Positions 46,541 through 54,321 of a stretch of 64,000 bases of DNA are shown here, one piece after another (the stretch's first letter is position 1; each line of letters starts with the position of its first letter). The DNA is from Thalassobius sp. Cn5-15 (GTDB lineage Bacteria; Pseudomonadota; Alphaproteobacteria; Rhodobacterales; Rhodobacteraceae): positions 186,001 through 250,000 of the forward strand of contig NZ_JAKRGF010000003.1 of NCBI RefSeq assembly GCF_022347685.1, given 5' to 3'. Below the pieces are notes generated by a model. The model saw only the letters and a program-made list of their open reading frames with translations. It was not told where the DNA came from and did no database searches. A program made the position numbers and the translations under genes.

Positions 46541-46810
46541 ATGACCATGAACGACACCTCCCCCGCTGATCTGTCTGCACATATCGTCGAAGGGGCGCTG
46601 CCGGTCAAAGTCACGCCTAAAGCATCGCGCAGCCGGATCACAGTGACCGACGAAGGCGTGCGGGTCTATGTCACCACGGTGCCCGAAGGCGGCAAAGCCA
46701 ATGCCGCGGTGCAAAAGCTGCTGGCTAAGGCGCTGGGGCTGGCCAAATCCCGCGTGGTATTGATCCGCGGCGACACCAGTCGCGACAAGCTGTTCCGTAT
46801 CGACGGCTAA
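46541..46810 (+). CDS. DUF167/YggU family protein
   Basis: This 89-residue protein contains VKVTPKASRSRI, VTTVPEGGKANAAVQKLLAKAL and KSRVVLIRGDTSRDK, the full DUF167 signature. The function of this small alpha/beta domain is not known. It stands alone between two minus-strand genes. Confidence 0.9.
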   Translation: MTMNDTSPADLSAHIVEGALPVKVTPKASRSRITVTDEGVRVYVTTVPEGGKANAAVQKLLAKALGLAKSRVVLIRGDTSRDKLFRIDG

Positions 46811-46818
46811 GAAACCCG

Positions 46819-47061
46819 CTACTCTGGCGGATCAGGGCGCAGTTTGTAGACACCTTCCGGCAGGTCCAGCGCAGCGGCCAATTCTTGCAATTGGTGCAGG
46901 GACAGGGTGATCTTGCTGACATCATCTGTGCGGGGATCATACTGTTCGACCGTCACACATTCCTGAAAAGCATGGATGCTGACATCCTCTTGCAGAGGGG
47001 TTTCACCTTCATCCATCAGGGTTACGACGGTGGCGTCGAAATCGTGTTCTATGGTAAACAT
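46819..47061 (-). CDS. Small acidic hypothetical protein
   Basis: 80 residues, acidic, without membrane segments: MFTIEHDFDATVVTLMDEGE at the N-terminus and LHQLQELAAALDLPEGVYKL near the end. I do not recognise a family. Codon usage and a position in a gap that exactly fits it support a real gene. It is convergent with the DUF167 gene, eight bases apart. Confidence 0.7.
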   Translation of the reverse strand: MFTIEHDFDATVVTLMDEGETPLQEDVSIHAFQECVTVEQYDPRTDDVSKITLSLHQLQELAAALDLPEGVYKLRPDPPE

Positions 47062-47181
47062 ACATTAACGATAAGGCGCTAGCGTAAGGATGCAAGGGGT
47101 TTAGCCACCGTACTGTCCGGCGCAGCGTAGGGCTGGTGCGTGTGCAAAACGGTGCTACACTATCCTGCGAAGGAGTTTTGA

Positions 47182-47937
47182 ATGTTGTTGCTGCTCGACC
47201 GTTTGTCCCCGCTGCGCCTTTGCCTGCCCCGACTGTCCCTTGTGCAGGTCACGGCGCTGCTGATGGCCGCGGTTCTGTCCGCCTGCAGTGTGCCCGGATC
47301 GGATCCAGCTTATGCGCCCGGCTATGGCAACGGCAGTCAGGCTGTGGCGCGGCAGGTTGCGCAACAATTCATACAGGTGGTGGACACCGTGGAACCCGTG
47401 GCCGAACGCGAATGCCGTCGCCGCACGGTGGGATCAAACTGCGATTTTCTGATTGTGGTCGATGACCGTCCTGACCAGCCCCCCAATGCGCACCAGTTTG
47501 TCACCGATGAGGGGCAGCCAGTGGTAGCTTTTACCTATTCGCTGCTGGAAACCGTGCGCAACGCGGATGAACTGGCATTTGTCATGGGCCATGAGACGGC
47601 GCATCACATCGCTGGCCATCTTGACCGTCAGGCCGCCAGCGCCGAACGCGGCGCGGCCATTCTGGCCGGACTGGTCAGCGTGCGCGGCGGCAACGCCGCC
47701 CAGATTGAGGAGGCGCAGAAAATCGGCGCGCTGATCGGATCGCGCCGCTACTCGAAAGAGTTTGAACTGGAGGCAGACGCGCTGGGGACAGTGATCACTC
47801 TGAAGGCGGGCTTTGATCCTGTACGCGGGGCGGAATTTTTTAACCGACTGCCCGATCCGGGCAACCAGTTCCTAGGCACCCACCCGCCCAATGCGGACCG
47901 GCTGGCAACCGTGCGGCGCACCGCCGCCGCGCTCTAG
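47182..47937 (+). CDS. M48 family metallopeptidase lipoprotein
   Basis: The 251-residue protein has a signal sequence ending in lipobox AAVLSAC (Cys35) and a zinc-protease motif HETAHH (137-142) with the downstream Glu ligand in FELEADALG. It resembles BepA/LoiP-like periplasmic M48 proteases that degrade or fold outer-membrane proteins, but lacks TPR repeats. AAGGAG stands upstream of the ATG. Confidence 0.92.
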   Translation: MLLLLDRLSPLRLCLPRLSLVQVTALLMAAVLSACSVPGSDPAYAPGYGNGSQAVARQVAQQFIQVVDTVEPVAERECRRRTVGSNCDFLIVVDDRPDQPPNAHQFVTDEGQPVVAFTYSLLETVRNADELAFVMGHETAHHIAGHLDRQAASAERGAAILAGLVSVRGGNAAQIEEAQKIGALIGSRRYSKEFELEADALGTVITLKAGFDPVRGAEFFNRLPDPGNQFLGTHPPNADRLATVRRTAAAL

Positions 47938-47962
47938 CCCTTACGAAAACGAACCACACACC

Positions 47963-48316
47963 ATGCTACAGATTGAAAACGTCGTCAGCGACCGCGGGTC
48001 GCGCTACGCTGTATCTGGCGGTCCTGCTGCCAGTGAGGCAGAGGTTACGGCCTTCCTCAAACAGCTGAAACGGGCCAAGAAATACGCCAAAGCCACCCAT
48101 AACACGTGGGCGATGCTGCAATTGGACGGGACGCAACGCAAAGGCGACGATGGCGAAAGCGGCGCCGGAAACGTGATTCTACGGATGCTAGAACGCGAAG
48201 ACCTACGCGACCACATTGTGGTTGTCACCCGCTGGTATGGCGGCAAACATCTGGGCGGAGATCGTTTCCGCCACGTGCAAACCTGCGTAAACGCTTACCT
48301 AGAGGCACTCTCTTAA
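47963..48316 (+). CDS. IMPACT/YigZ N-terminal domain protein
   Basis: The 117-residue protein matches the UPF0029 (IMPACT) domain: FLKQLKRAKKYAKATHNTWA, DDGESGAGNVILRMLE and VVVTRWYGGKHLGGDRF. Typical YigZ is about 200 residues, so the C-terminal DUF1949 domain is absent. The IMPACT/YIH1 fold in eukaryotes touches GCN1; the bacterial role is unclear. The start at 47963 avoids overlap with the M48 gene, 25 bases upstream. Confidence 0.88.
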   Translation: MLQIENVVSDRGSRYAVSGGPAASEAEVTAFLKQLKRAKKYAKATHNTWAMLQLDGTQRKGDDGESGAGNVILRMLEREDLRDHIVVVTRWYGGKHLGGDRFRHVQTCVNAYLEALS

Positions 48317-48335
48317 GTATAGGTTCGGGCCTGGG

Positions 48336-48349
48336 TTGATCTGAATCAA
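48336..48349 (+). promoter_or_regulatory. FNR-type box upstream of DUF6455-type gene 1
   Basis: TTGATCTGAATCAA is an exact match to the FNR/FnrL consensus TTGAT-N4-ATCAA. It lies 61 bases before the ATG at 48411, a distance fitting an activator site upstream of a promoter. In Rhodobacterales FnrL responds to loss of oxygen. The binding protein is inferred. Confidence 0.7.
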
Positions 48350-48410
48350 TTCAGGTTGCGGGTTAGGTCACTAGTTAACGACTGGTCGACGATCCCAAAG
48401 AGAGCCCTTA

Positions 48411-48689
48411 ATGCAAAGCGACTCCCCAGATCGACTCCATACGGAGTTGTTTCATCACATGGCTGACGCCACAGGTGTAAACCTTGAGACAGAGTTGCTG
48501 AGCGGGCGCTTGAATCTTAACGATCTGACAAGTGCTATCGAACGCTGCAAAAACTGCTCTGGCCCCACAGCGTGTGAGGCTTGGCTGAAGCAGTCCCAAC
48601 CCAATCACGAAGAGACCCCGCCCGGCTACTGCCGCAATTCCGCTATGCTGCAGGTCCAGCGTGCCCTTGGCTACCTGTCCTCGGGATAA
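48411..48689 (+). CDS. DUF6455-type small four-Cys protein, copy 1
   Basis: The 92-residue protein has C-x2-C-x5-C at Cys46, Cys49 and Cys55 (RCKNCSGPTAC), Trp58, and PPGYCRN with Cys74; a helical stretch precedes (MADATGVNLETELLSG). The four Cys are shared by all four neighbours, suggesting a metal or Fe-S site. DUF6455 is the best family match I know; function unknown. An FNR-type site lies upstream. The 115-base gap to copy 2 holds a second FNR-type site, so copy 1 may be its own unit. Confidence 0.82.
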   Translation: MQSDSPDRLHTELFHHMADATGVNLETELLSGRLNLNDLTSAIERCKNCSGPTACEAWLKQSQPNHEETPPGYCRNSAMLQVQRALGYLSSG

Positions 48690-48739
48690 CCGCTGCGAAA
48701 GAAGAAGACGGCCACACACGCCTCCTGCACCTTTCCTGA

Positions 48740-48753
48740 TTGATCCGCGTCAA
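48740..48753 (+). promoter_or_regulatory. FNR/CRP-type box upstream of DUF6455-type gene 2
   Basis: TTGATCCGCGTCAA fits the FNR/Dnr-type half-sites TTGAT-N4-GTCAA, one base from the strict FNR palindrome. It is 51 bases before the ATG of copy 2 at 48805. FnrL or a Dnr-like nitric-oxide regulator could bind; this is inference. Confidence 0.6.
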
Positions 48754-48804
48754 AGACATACCTGCGATGCCAACCTAGCATAGGTCAGCTACGGAGGATC
48801 GCTC

Positions 48805-49092
48805 ATGAAACCTTTAGGAAATTTGAAGCGTCATTTCTGGTTGGTCAAACGCATGGCCAAAACCACTGGCGTAGATCTGGCAGCCGCCCGAGACGGCGGA
48901 CAGTTGTCGCAAAAAGACTGGGCACAAATGGTATCGCGCTGCCGCACCTGCAGCACGCCGGAAGCCTGCTCCAGATGGTTGGACAGCGCAGCACTGAACG
49001 GCGGCGCGGAGGTTCAGCCCGAATACTGCGAAAACAAGGACCGCCTGAACTCGCTGAAATCAGGCACAACAGCGCCCTGCGCAACAGACTAG
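48805..49092 (+). CDS. DUF6455-type small four-Cys protein, copy 2
   Basis: 95 residues with the same pattern as copy 1: GVDLAAARDGGQLS, RCRTCSTPEAC (Cys46, Cys49, Cys55), Trp58 and QPEYCENKDRL (Cys75). An extra C-terminal Cys (PCATD) is present. GGAGG eight bases before the ATG is strong. Copy 3 starts 15 bases after its stop, so copies 2-4 are probably cotranscribed from the promoter near the FNR-type site. Confidence 0.82.
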   Translation: MKPLGNLKRHFWLVKRMAKTTGVDLAAARDGGQLSQKDWAQMVSRCRTCSTPEACSRWLDSAALNGGAEVQPEYCENKDRLNSLKSGTTAPCATD

Positions 49093-49107
49093 GACAGGAT
49101 CGATCAG

Positions 49108-49368
49108 ATGGGACACCGCACAACACTGGGCTGCCCTGAACTGCATTTCTGGCTCAACCGGTCGGTTGCCCGCGCGGTAGGCGTTAATCTGAGCGAAGCC
49201 ATGGCCGAAGGCGATTTGACACCGCAGGGTTACGCGGAAATGGTGACACGCTGCCGGCAATGTCATCAGGCAACAGCCTGTCAGGAGTGGCTTTCGCAAA
49301 GCCCGTCCCATCACACCCCACCCGCGCATTGCCTCAACGCCGGAGAGATCGCACGACTGAAACACTAA
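49108..49368 (+). CDS. DUF6455-type small four-Cys protein, copy 3
   Basis: 86 residues: LHFWLNRSVARAVGVNLSEA, RCRQCHQATAC (Cys49, Cys52, Cys58), Trp61 and PPAHCLNAGEI (Cys75; the usual Tyr is His). The start HFWL resembles copy 2 (HFWLVKRMAKTTGV), suggesting these two are the closest pair. It has an additional Cys9. Confidence 0.82.
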   Translation: MGHRTTLGCPELHFWLNRSVARAVGVNLSEAMAEGDLTPQGYAEMVTRCRQCHQATACQEWLSQSPSHHTPPAHCLNAGEIARLKH

Positions 49369-49438
49369 CCACCCCACACCAAGGCCCCGCGCCCAACAAA
49401 CCATACCAATAGAACCTCACAGATACTCAGGACCCCCA

Positions 49439-49732
49439 ATGAGCTTCTTTGACCGACTGGTCCGCACGGTGGACCTGATGCCCAGACTGGCACAACGTCT
49501 GGGTATCAATTGGCAGAGCCGGATAGACCGTGACCCCTATGGGGCTGCTGAATACCGTGATGCCCTGATGCGCTGCGCGCAATGCCCTCATGACGCGGCC
49601 TGCCGCCAATGGGTAGAGCGTCTCATCGAAACTGATCAGCCACCGGATTATTGCAAGAACCGGGCGCTTCTGCTCAGGCTGAGCGCTGAAACTCAGTCAG
49701 AAACCAAAGCCGCAAGTGCGCTGCAGGATTAA
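49439..49732 (+). CDS. DUF6455-type small four-Cys protein, copy 4
   Basis: 97 residues: MSFFDRLVRTVDLMPRLAQR, then LGINWQSRIDRDP, RCAQCPHDAAC (Cys46, Cys49, Cys55), Trp58 and PPDYCKNRALLL (Cys72). It is the most diverged copy in its N-terminal part and has a Ser/Ala-rich tail. No FNR-type site lies in the 70-base gap before it. dgkA follows 68 bases downstream. Confidence 0.82.
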   Translation: MSFFDRLVRTVDLMPRLAQRLGINWQSRIDRDPYGAAEYRDALMRCAQCPHDAACRQWVERLIETDQPPDYCKNRALLLRLSAETQSETKAASALQD

Positions 49733-49800
49733 ACGCACAGACGCTTTTGCGCCTTGACCATCCCTTTGCCCCGACAGCATAAATCGGGGCGGAGGATCCA

Positions 49801-50151
49801 ATGACCAACTTTTTTGTTCGCCTGAAACATCGCTGCATCTGGAGCTGGGCCGGTTGGCTGGACAGTTGGCGCACCGAACATTCTTTCCGCAGCTGGGTCT
49901 GGGCTAATCTGGCCTCAGCCGCAATGGCACTGACCCTCTCCCTCAGTCCTGTTGAACGGGCGCTGATCCTTGCGCTGGGGCTTTTGGTGCTGGCGATGGA
50001 ACTGGTGAACTCCGCGATTGAACGGGTGGTGGACTATATATCAACCGATCACCATGAACTGGCTAAACAAGCCAAAGACGCGGGATCTGCCGCGGTTGCG
50101 GTCGCTGCGATTGCCACTGGTGTGGCTTGGATTGTGGTGCTGTGGGGCTAG
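49801..50151 (+). CDS. dgkA: Diacylglycerol kinase
   Basis: The 116-residue protein has three membrane helices and the DgkA catalytic stretch ELVNSAIERVVDYI followed by HHELAKQAKDAGSAAVAVA. It phosphorylates diacylglycerol to phosphatidic acid, recycling lipid released during membrane glycan synthesis. GGAGGA precedes the ATG. A likely partial operon with the DUF6455-type array upstream. Confidence 0.95.
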   Translation: MTNFFVRLKHRCIWSWAGWLDSWRTEHSFRSWVWANLASAAMALTLSLSPVERALILALGLLVLAMELVNSAIERVVDYISTDHHELAKQAKDAGSAAVAVAAIATGVAWIVVLWG

Positions 50152-50172
50152 CGCGCTAACCCACTTGCCAGA

Positions 50173-50631
50173 TCAGACGCTCTCTTCTTCGAGGTGCAGC
50201 TTCATCTTGATCAGAACCTGCTGCAGAGCAAGGGTTTCTCGCAACATACGCTTGGCCTCGTTGATACTGATCACACCGTCTTCGATCGACTGATTGTATT
50301 CCGCCATCAACATCGCAAAACGCTGACTCAACAAGATCACGTCAGCGTTGATGCCACCCGACCCTTCGGAATTGCGACGTTCATCATTCATCGACAGGGT
50401 AATGCCCTTCAGATCTGCCAGCGCGCTGGTGACATGTGGGAAGGACGCCGCCTCTTCCAGTGCAGCCACTGCATCCACTGGCATAAAACGATCCGCATGT
50501 TCAGCGTGATCCGAATAATAGCGTCCCAACGTGGCCTTGGATTTGCCGGTCAACTGGCAGGCTGCTTCGATGCCGACATCCTTGACCAAGGCTTCGGTGT
50601 GTTTCTTCAGATACCCGGAAACGACTGACAT
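50173..50631 (-). CDS. Hypothetical protein with helix-turn-helix-like N-terminus
   Basis: The 152-residue protein opens MSVVSGYLKKHTEALVKDVG, then EAACQLTGKSKATLGRYYSD, which fits a helix-turn-helix for DNA binding. The C-terminal half is helical and acidic (LRETLALQQVLIKMKLHLEE). No family named with confidence; a transcription regulator is the best guess. The frame extends 12 codons upstream, but ATG 50631 opens the conserved-looking part. Confidence 0.65.
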   Translation of the reverse strand: MSVVSGYLKKHTEALVKDVGIEAACQLTGKSKATLGRYYSDHAEHADRFMPVDAVAALEEAASFPHVTSALADLKGITLSMNDERRNSEGSGGINADVILLSQRFAMLMAEYNQSIEDGVISINEAKRMLRETLALQQVLIKMKLHLEEESV

Positions 50632-51077
50632 GATTGCCCCTTTACTGCCCGTGATGCGTGCCGTCACACACCCCCGGGGAAAACCAAACTTCCTTTCCCA
50701 TTAAACCGCCCGCTGGATTTTGTCATTTATAAAACCACGCAAGGCGGTCGTGCTGGGGCATTAAGCCCCGCCCTCGGGGGGATTTATGCAGCGGTGGGCC
50801 GGCTGGCGTGCGTAACCAGTGGTAGCTGTTTATTTGAGTTTAGTGCTGCCTGAGTAATCAGTGTCCCCTCTCCCGTCCAAGAGAGTGGTGGTGTGTATTG
50901 GCAAAAGATCAGGGGCCATCCCCATTGGGGCAACGTCCCATCCCTGATCTGGCAGGCCCGAATATATCGAAATTTCTCTGCGATATGGGTCTGCCATGCC
51001 ACGGTTCCGCAAGCGGCTTCACAGCCAGCTTGAAAAGCCGCTTGAAACCGTGCCCGTGGGCGGCGATAGAACCTGAC
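50632..51077. other. Gap with hairpin-rich tdk leader
   Basis: 446 bases without a credible gene. It holds three stem-loops: GGGGC-ATTAA-GCCCC near 50754, AGATCAGGG/CCCTGATCT (50907-50915 with 50942-50950) and a long imperfect hairpin at 51000-51052. The frame of tdk is open to 50898 but is not conserved-looking before 51078. Confidence 0.5.
50907..51052 (+). promoter_or_regulatory. Two stem-loops in the tdk leader
   Basis: The first pairs AGATCAGGG with CCCTGATCT (nine base pairs). The second pairs CACGGTT with AACCGTG (51000-51006 and 51046-51052) and AAGCGGCTT with AAGCCGCTT (51011-51019 and 51035-51043), leaving a 15-base loop and ending 25 bases before the ATG. No U-run follows, so it is not a plain terminator. 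Regulatory leader or palindromic repeat. Confidence 0.5.
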
Positions 51078-51671
51078 ATGGCCAAGCTCTACTTCAACTA
51101 CTCCACCATGAATGCGGGCAAATCGACAGTGCTTTTGCAGGCGTCGCACAACTACCGCGAACGTGGGATGCAGACTTATCTGATGACCGCGCAATTTGAC
51201 AATCGCGCCGGCGAAGGCTGTATCGCGAGCCGCATCGGCATCAGCGATAAGGCGGACACATTTGCACCGGGCGAAGATCTTTATGTAAAACTGTCCTGCA
51301 GGCTGTTGGAACAGAAGGTCGCGTGTATCTTTATCGACGAGGCGCAGTTTCTGGAAAAAGATCAGGTCTGGCAGCTGGCGCGCGTGGTCGATGATCTAAA
51401 GGTACCTGTGATGTGCTACGGCTTGCGCGTCGATTTCCGCGGTGAGCTGTTTCCGGGATCCGCCGCCCTCCTAGCATTGGCCGACGAAATGCGTGAAGTG
51501 CGCACTATTTGCCATTGCGGCAAGAAGGCAACGATGGTGGTGCGCATGGGATCTGACGGTAAGGCCCTGCATGAAGGCGCCCAGGTTCAGATCGGTGGCA
51601 ATGAAACCTACGTCAGCCTCTGCCGTCGCCACTGGCGCGCCGCGATGAATGGCGAACCAATTGTGGGATGA
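51078..51671 (+). CDS. tdk: Thymidine kinase
   Basis: The 197-residue type II enzyme has the P-loop YSTMNAGKST (8-17), the Walker B/DEAQ motif FIDEAQFL, the lasso/zinc Cys in TICHCGKKATM and a late LCRRHW. It phosphorylates thymidine for salvage of DNA precursors. Starts further upstream are open but lack family-like sequence. Confidence 0.94.
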   Translation: MAKLYFNYSTMNAGKSTVLLQASHNYRERGMQTYLMTAQFDNRAGEGCIASRIGISDKADTFAPGEDLYVKLSCRLLEQKVACIFIDEAQFLEKDQVWQLARVVDDLKVPVMCYGLRVDFRGELFPGSAALLALADEMREVRTICHCGKKATMVVRMGSDGKALHEGAQVQIGGNETYVSLCRRHWRAAMNGEPIVG

Positions 51672-51784
51672 GGCATTTTCTGATCCCAGAAAACGCAGCC
51701 ACACACCAGCACCAATCTGCACGTCTCCAAAACCAAAACGGCACTGCCAGAGCTCCGTTTCTGGTCACTCATCAAACTTTTACG

Positions 51785-52906
51785 TCAGGCTTTTTCGATG
51801 ATCACCGATCCAACCGAATAGCCCGCGCCAAACGAACAGATCAGGCCGACATCGCCCTTTTCCATATCATCAGAGTATTTCGAAAACGCGATGATCGACC
51901 CCGCCGACGAGGTGTTAGCGTAATCCTGCAGAATGTTGGGCTGTTCCCCCTCTTCCGGCATGCGGCCCAGCACCTTACGGCCAATGAAATCGTTCATGCT
52001 CTTGTTCGCCTGATGCAGCCACATACGGCGCAGATCCTCAGGCTTGCGGCCCTCTTCGGTCATGTGTTCGTGAATGTGAGCTGCCACCATCGGTACCACT
52101 TCTTTGAACACCTTGCGGCCGTTTTGCATGAATTGCATATCACGACGTTCCGCCAATCCATCTGGACGGTTGCGACGCAGGAAGCCGAGGTTGTTGCGGA
52201 TGTTGTTTGAAAACTCGGTCGCACAGCGGGTCGAATGGACAATAAAATGGTCACCCTGCGCATCCTCGGCGCGTTCGATCACCACAGCGGTCGCCACATC
52301 ACCGAAGATAAAGTGACAATCACGGTCGCGCCATTCCAAATGGCCGGAGGTCACTTCCGGGTTCACAACAATCGCGCATTTCACGGAACCAGAGCGCACC
52401 ATATCCGCTGCCGCCTGGATGCCAAAGGTCGCGGAGGAACAGGCGACATTCATGTCAAAGCCGAAACCGCCCGCGCCCAGCGCCTGCTGAATCTCTATCG
52501 CGATCGCCGGATAGGCACGTTCCATGTTAGAACAGGCACAAATCACCAAATCGACGTCAGCACCGACGCGCCCTGCAGCGGCCAACGCCTTGTTGCAGGC
52601 GTCCATGGCAATTTCGGTCATCAGACCGGGTTCATCATCACTGCGCTGACGGAATTTTGGATACATACGGGTTGGATCCAGCACGCCCTCTTTATCCAAC
52701 ACGTAGCGCTGTTCGATACCCGAGGCTTTGAAGATAAACTCGCTCGAGGAATGGGCCTTGGCTTCCACCTCGCCAGCTGCGATCGCTTCGGCATTTTCAG
52801 CGTTGTAGAGGTCAACGTAAGCATTGAAGCTCTCAACAAGTTCGTCATTGGTAATGACGTTGGGCGGGGTGAAAACCCCGCTTCCGGTGATGGCTGGCGT
52901 ATACAT
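51785..52906 (-). CDS. 3-oxoacyl-ACP synthase III (FabH-like)
   Basis: The 373-residue thiolase-fold enzyme has active-site Cys156 (MNVACSSATFG), His298 (LHQANKSM) and Asn331 (DYANTSSAG), the KAS III triad. It is longer than housekeeping FabH (about 320 residues), with insertions near 35-90, and belongs to the FabH2-type group sometimes annotated as beta-ketoacyl synthase III. It condenses acyl-CoA with malonyl-ACP; whether for fatty acids or a special product is unknown. GGGGGAT precedes ATG 52906. Confidence 0.88.
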   Translation of the reverse strand: MYTPAITGSGVFTPPNVITNDELVESFNAYVDLYNAENAEAIAAGEVEAKAHSSSEFIFKASGIEQRYVLDKEGVLDPTRMYPKFRQRSDDEPGLMTEIAMDACNKALAAAGRVGADVDLVICACSNMERAYPAIAIEIQQALGAGGFGFDMNVACSSATFGIQAAADMVRSGSVKCAIVVNPEVTSGHLEWRDRDCHFIFGDVATAVVIERAEDAQGDHFIVHSTRCATEFSNNIRNNLGFLRRNRPDGLAERRDMQFMQNGRKVFKEVVPMVAAHIHEHMTEEGRKPEDLRRMWLHQANKSMNDFIGRKVLGRMPEEGEQPNILQDYANTSSAGSIIAFSKYSDDMEKGDVGLICSFGAGYSVGSVIIEKA

Positions 52907-52999
52907 AAGATCCCCCGAAAAAACTGGGCTACAGATCACCTCAACGGCAGCAAATGGTCAAGAGTTACCGCTAGGGAAATCTACGCCGTTTCCAGTGAA

Positions 53000-53980
53000 T
53001 CAAACACTATTACTGGGCGTGCGATCACTAAAATACGCCTCTAAATTGTCTAGCGCCATCAACCCCATATCACTGCGCACCTCTTCGGCGGCGGTGCCCA
53101 GATGTGGCAACAAGGTAACGTTGTCCATCTGACGTAGGACCTCTGGCACCTTTGGCTCGAATTCATAGACATCCAGACCCGCGCCGGCGATCTGGCCCTG
53201 TTTCAGCGCTGCGATCAGTGCCGCCTCCTGCACCACGTCACCACGGGCAATGTTGATGAAATGCGCGTGGGACTGCATAGCTGCGAAGACATCTGCCCCG
53301 ATCATATGGTGTGTGTCTGCCCCACCGGGCACTGCGACGATAACCACATCTGCCTGCGCCGCCACCTCCGTCACAGACATTTGCTGCGCGGGGAAGTCCA
53401 CAGCCTTGGTTGAGCGGTTGGCATAAATCACATCCATGCCGAACCCATAGTGACAGCGACGCGCAATCGCCTGGCCGATGCGACCCATTCCAATGATCCC
53501 GACAGTTTTGCCGCTGACATGCAGGCCCAGCATCTGGGTTGGATGCCATCCCGTCCACGCGCCTGACCGAACCAGACGTTCACCTTCACCGGCGCGGCGG
53601 GCAGACATCAACATCAACGTCATCGCCACATCCGCAGTGGCGTCCGTCACAGCCCCCGGCGTATTGGTCACGGTGATGCCATGTGCGCGGGCTGCGTCTA
53701 TGTCGATATGATTATACCCAACGCCGAAATTTGCCAGAATGCGGCAACGGGGGCGGCCAAATTCGGCAAAGATCTCTGCCGTGAAACGATCGCCAAGGGT
53801 GACCATGATCCCATCATAAAGCGCCAGTGCCGAACGCATTTCAGCGCCACTCATCGGATCATTGCTGTCGCGCCATTCCACATGAAACAATTCCTCTGCC
53901 CGCGCACGCACGGCAGCAGGCATCGGACGGGCGATCAACACACGGGGCGGCGTGGCACGGGCGCGGCCTGCAGCGGTCAT
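53000..53980 (-). CDS. 2-hydroxyacid dehydrogenase, glyoxylate/hydroxypyruvate reductase type
   Basis: The 326-residue D-2-hydroxyacid dehydrogenase has the NAD(P)-binding VGIIGMGRIGQ (about 160-170) and catalytic Arg246 (NIARGD), Glu in VYEFEP (271-276) and His293 (LPHLG). Sequence order fits GhrB/GyaR-like glyoxylate reductases. It overlaps the csaA-like gene by one base (TGATG). The exact 2-ketoacid is not readable. Confidence 0.88.
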   Translation of the reverse strand: MTAAGRARATPPRVLIARPMPAAVRARAEELFHVEWRDSNDPMSGAEMRSALALYDGIMVTLGDRFTAEIFAEFGRPRCRILANFGVGYNHIDIDAARAHGITVTNTPGAVTDATADVAMTLMLMSARRAGEGERLVRSGAWTGWHPTQMLGLHVSGKTVGIIGMGRIGQAIARRCHYGFGMDVIYANRSTKAVDFPAQQMSVTEVAAQADVVIVAVPGGADTHHMIGADVFAAMQSHAHFINIARGDVVQEAALIAALKQGQIAGAGLDVYEFEPKVPEVLRQMDNVTLLPHLGTAAEEVRSDMGLMALDNLEAYFSDRTPSNSV

Positions 53981-54321
53981 CAGTGCATCCTCCCGCCAAG
54001 CGGCACATCATGATCCGGTGACAATAGCACAATGCCGCCTTCCGCATCCGACACTCCCAGAACCAGCACCTCTGACATGAAGCGCCCGATCTGGCGCGGC
54101 GGGAAGTTCACCACTGCCATCACCTGTTTGCCGACCAGCGCCTCTGGCGTGTAGTGCGCAGTGACCTGCGCTGATGTCTTCTTCTCCCCAATCTCAGAAC
54201 CGAAATCGATCCACATCTTGATCGCAGGTTTGCGCGCCTCTGGATAGGGTTCGGCGCGGGTCACGCGACCGGCGCGAATATCAACCTTGAGGAAGTCGTC
54301 AAACGTGATCTCATCAGCCAC
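53980..54321 (-). CDS. csaA: tRNA-binding OB-fold protein CsaA
   Basis: The 113-residue protein has the EMAP-II/tRNA-binding OB domain: FLKVDIRAGRVTRAEPYPEA, the central KQVMAVVNFPPRQIGRFMSE and VLGVSDAEGG, matching CsaA. It is reported as a tRNA-binding, chaperone-like dimer. It overlaps the proC stop by eight bases and the dehydrogenase start by one, so the three genes form one operon. Confidence 0.9.
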   Translation of the reverse strand: MADEITFDDFLKVDIRAGRVTRAEPYPEARKPAIKMWIDFGSEIGEKKTSAQVTAHYTPEALVGKQVMAVVNFPPRQIGRFMSEVLVLGVSDAEGGIVLLSPDHDVPLGGRMH

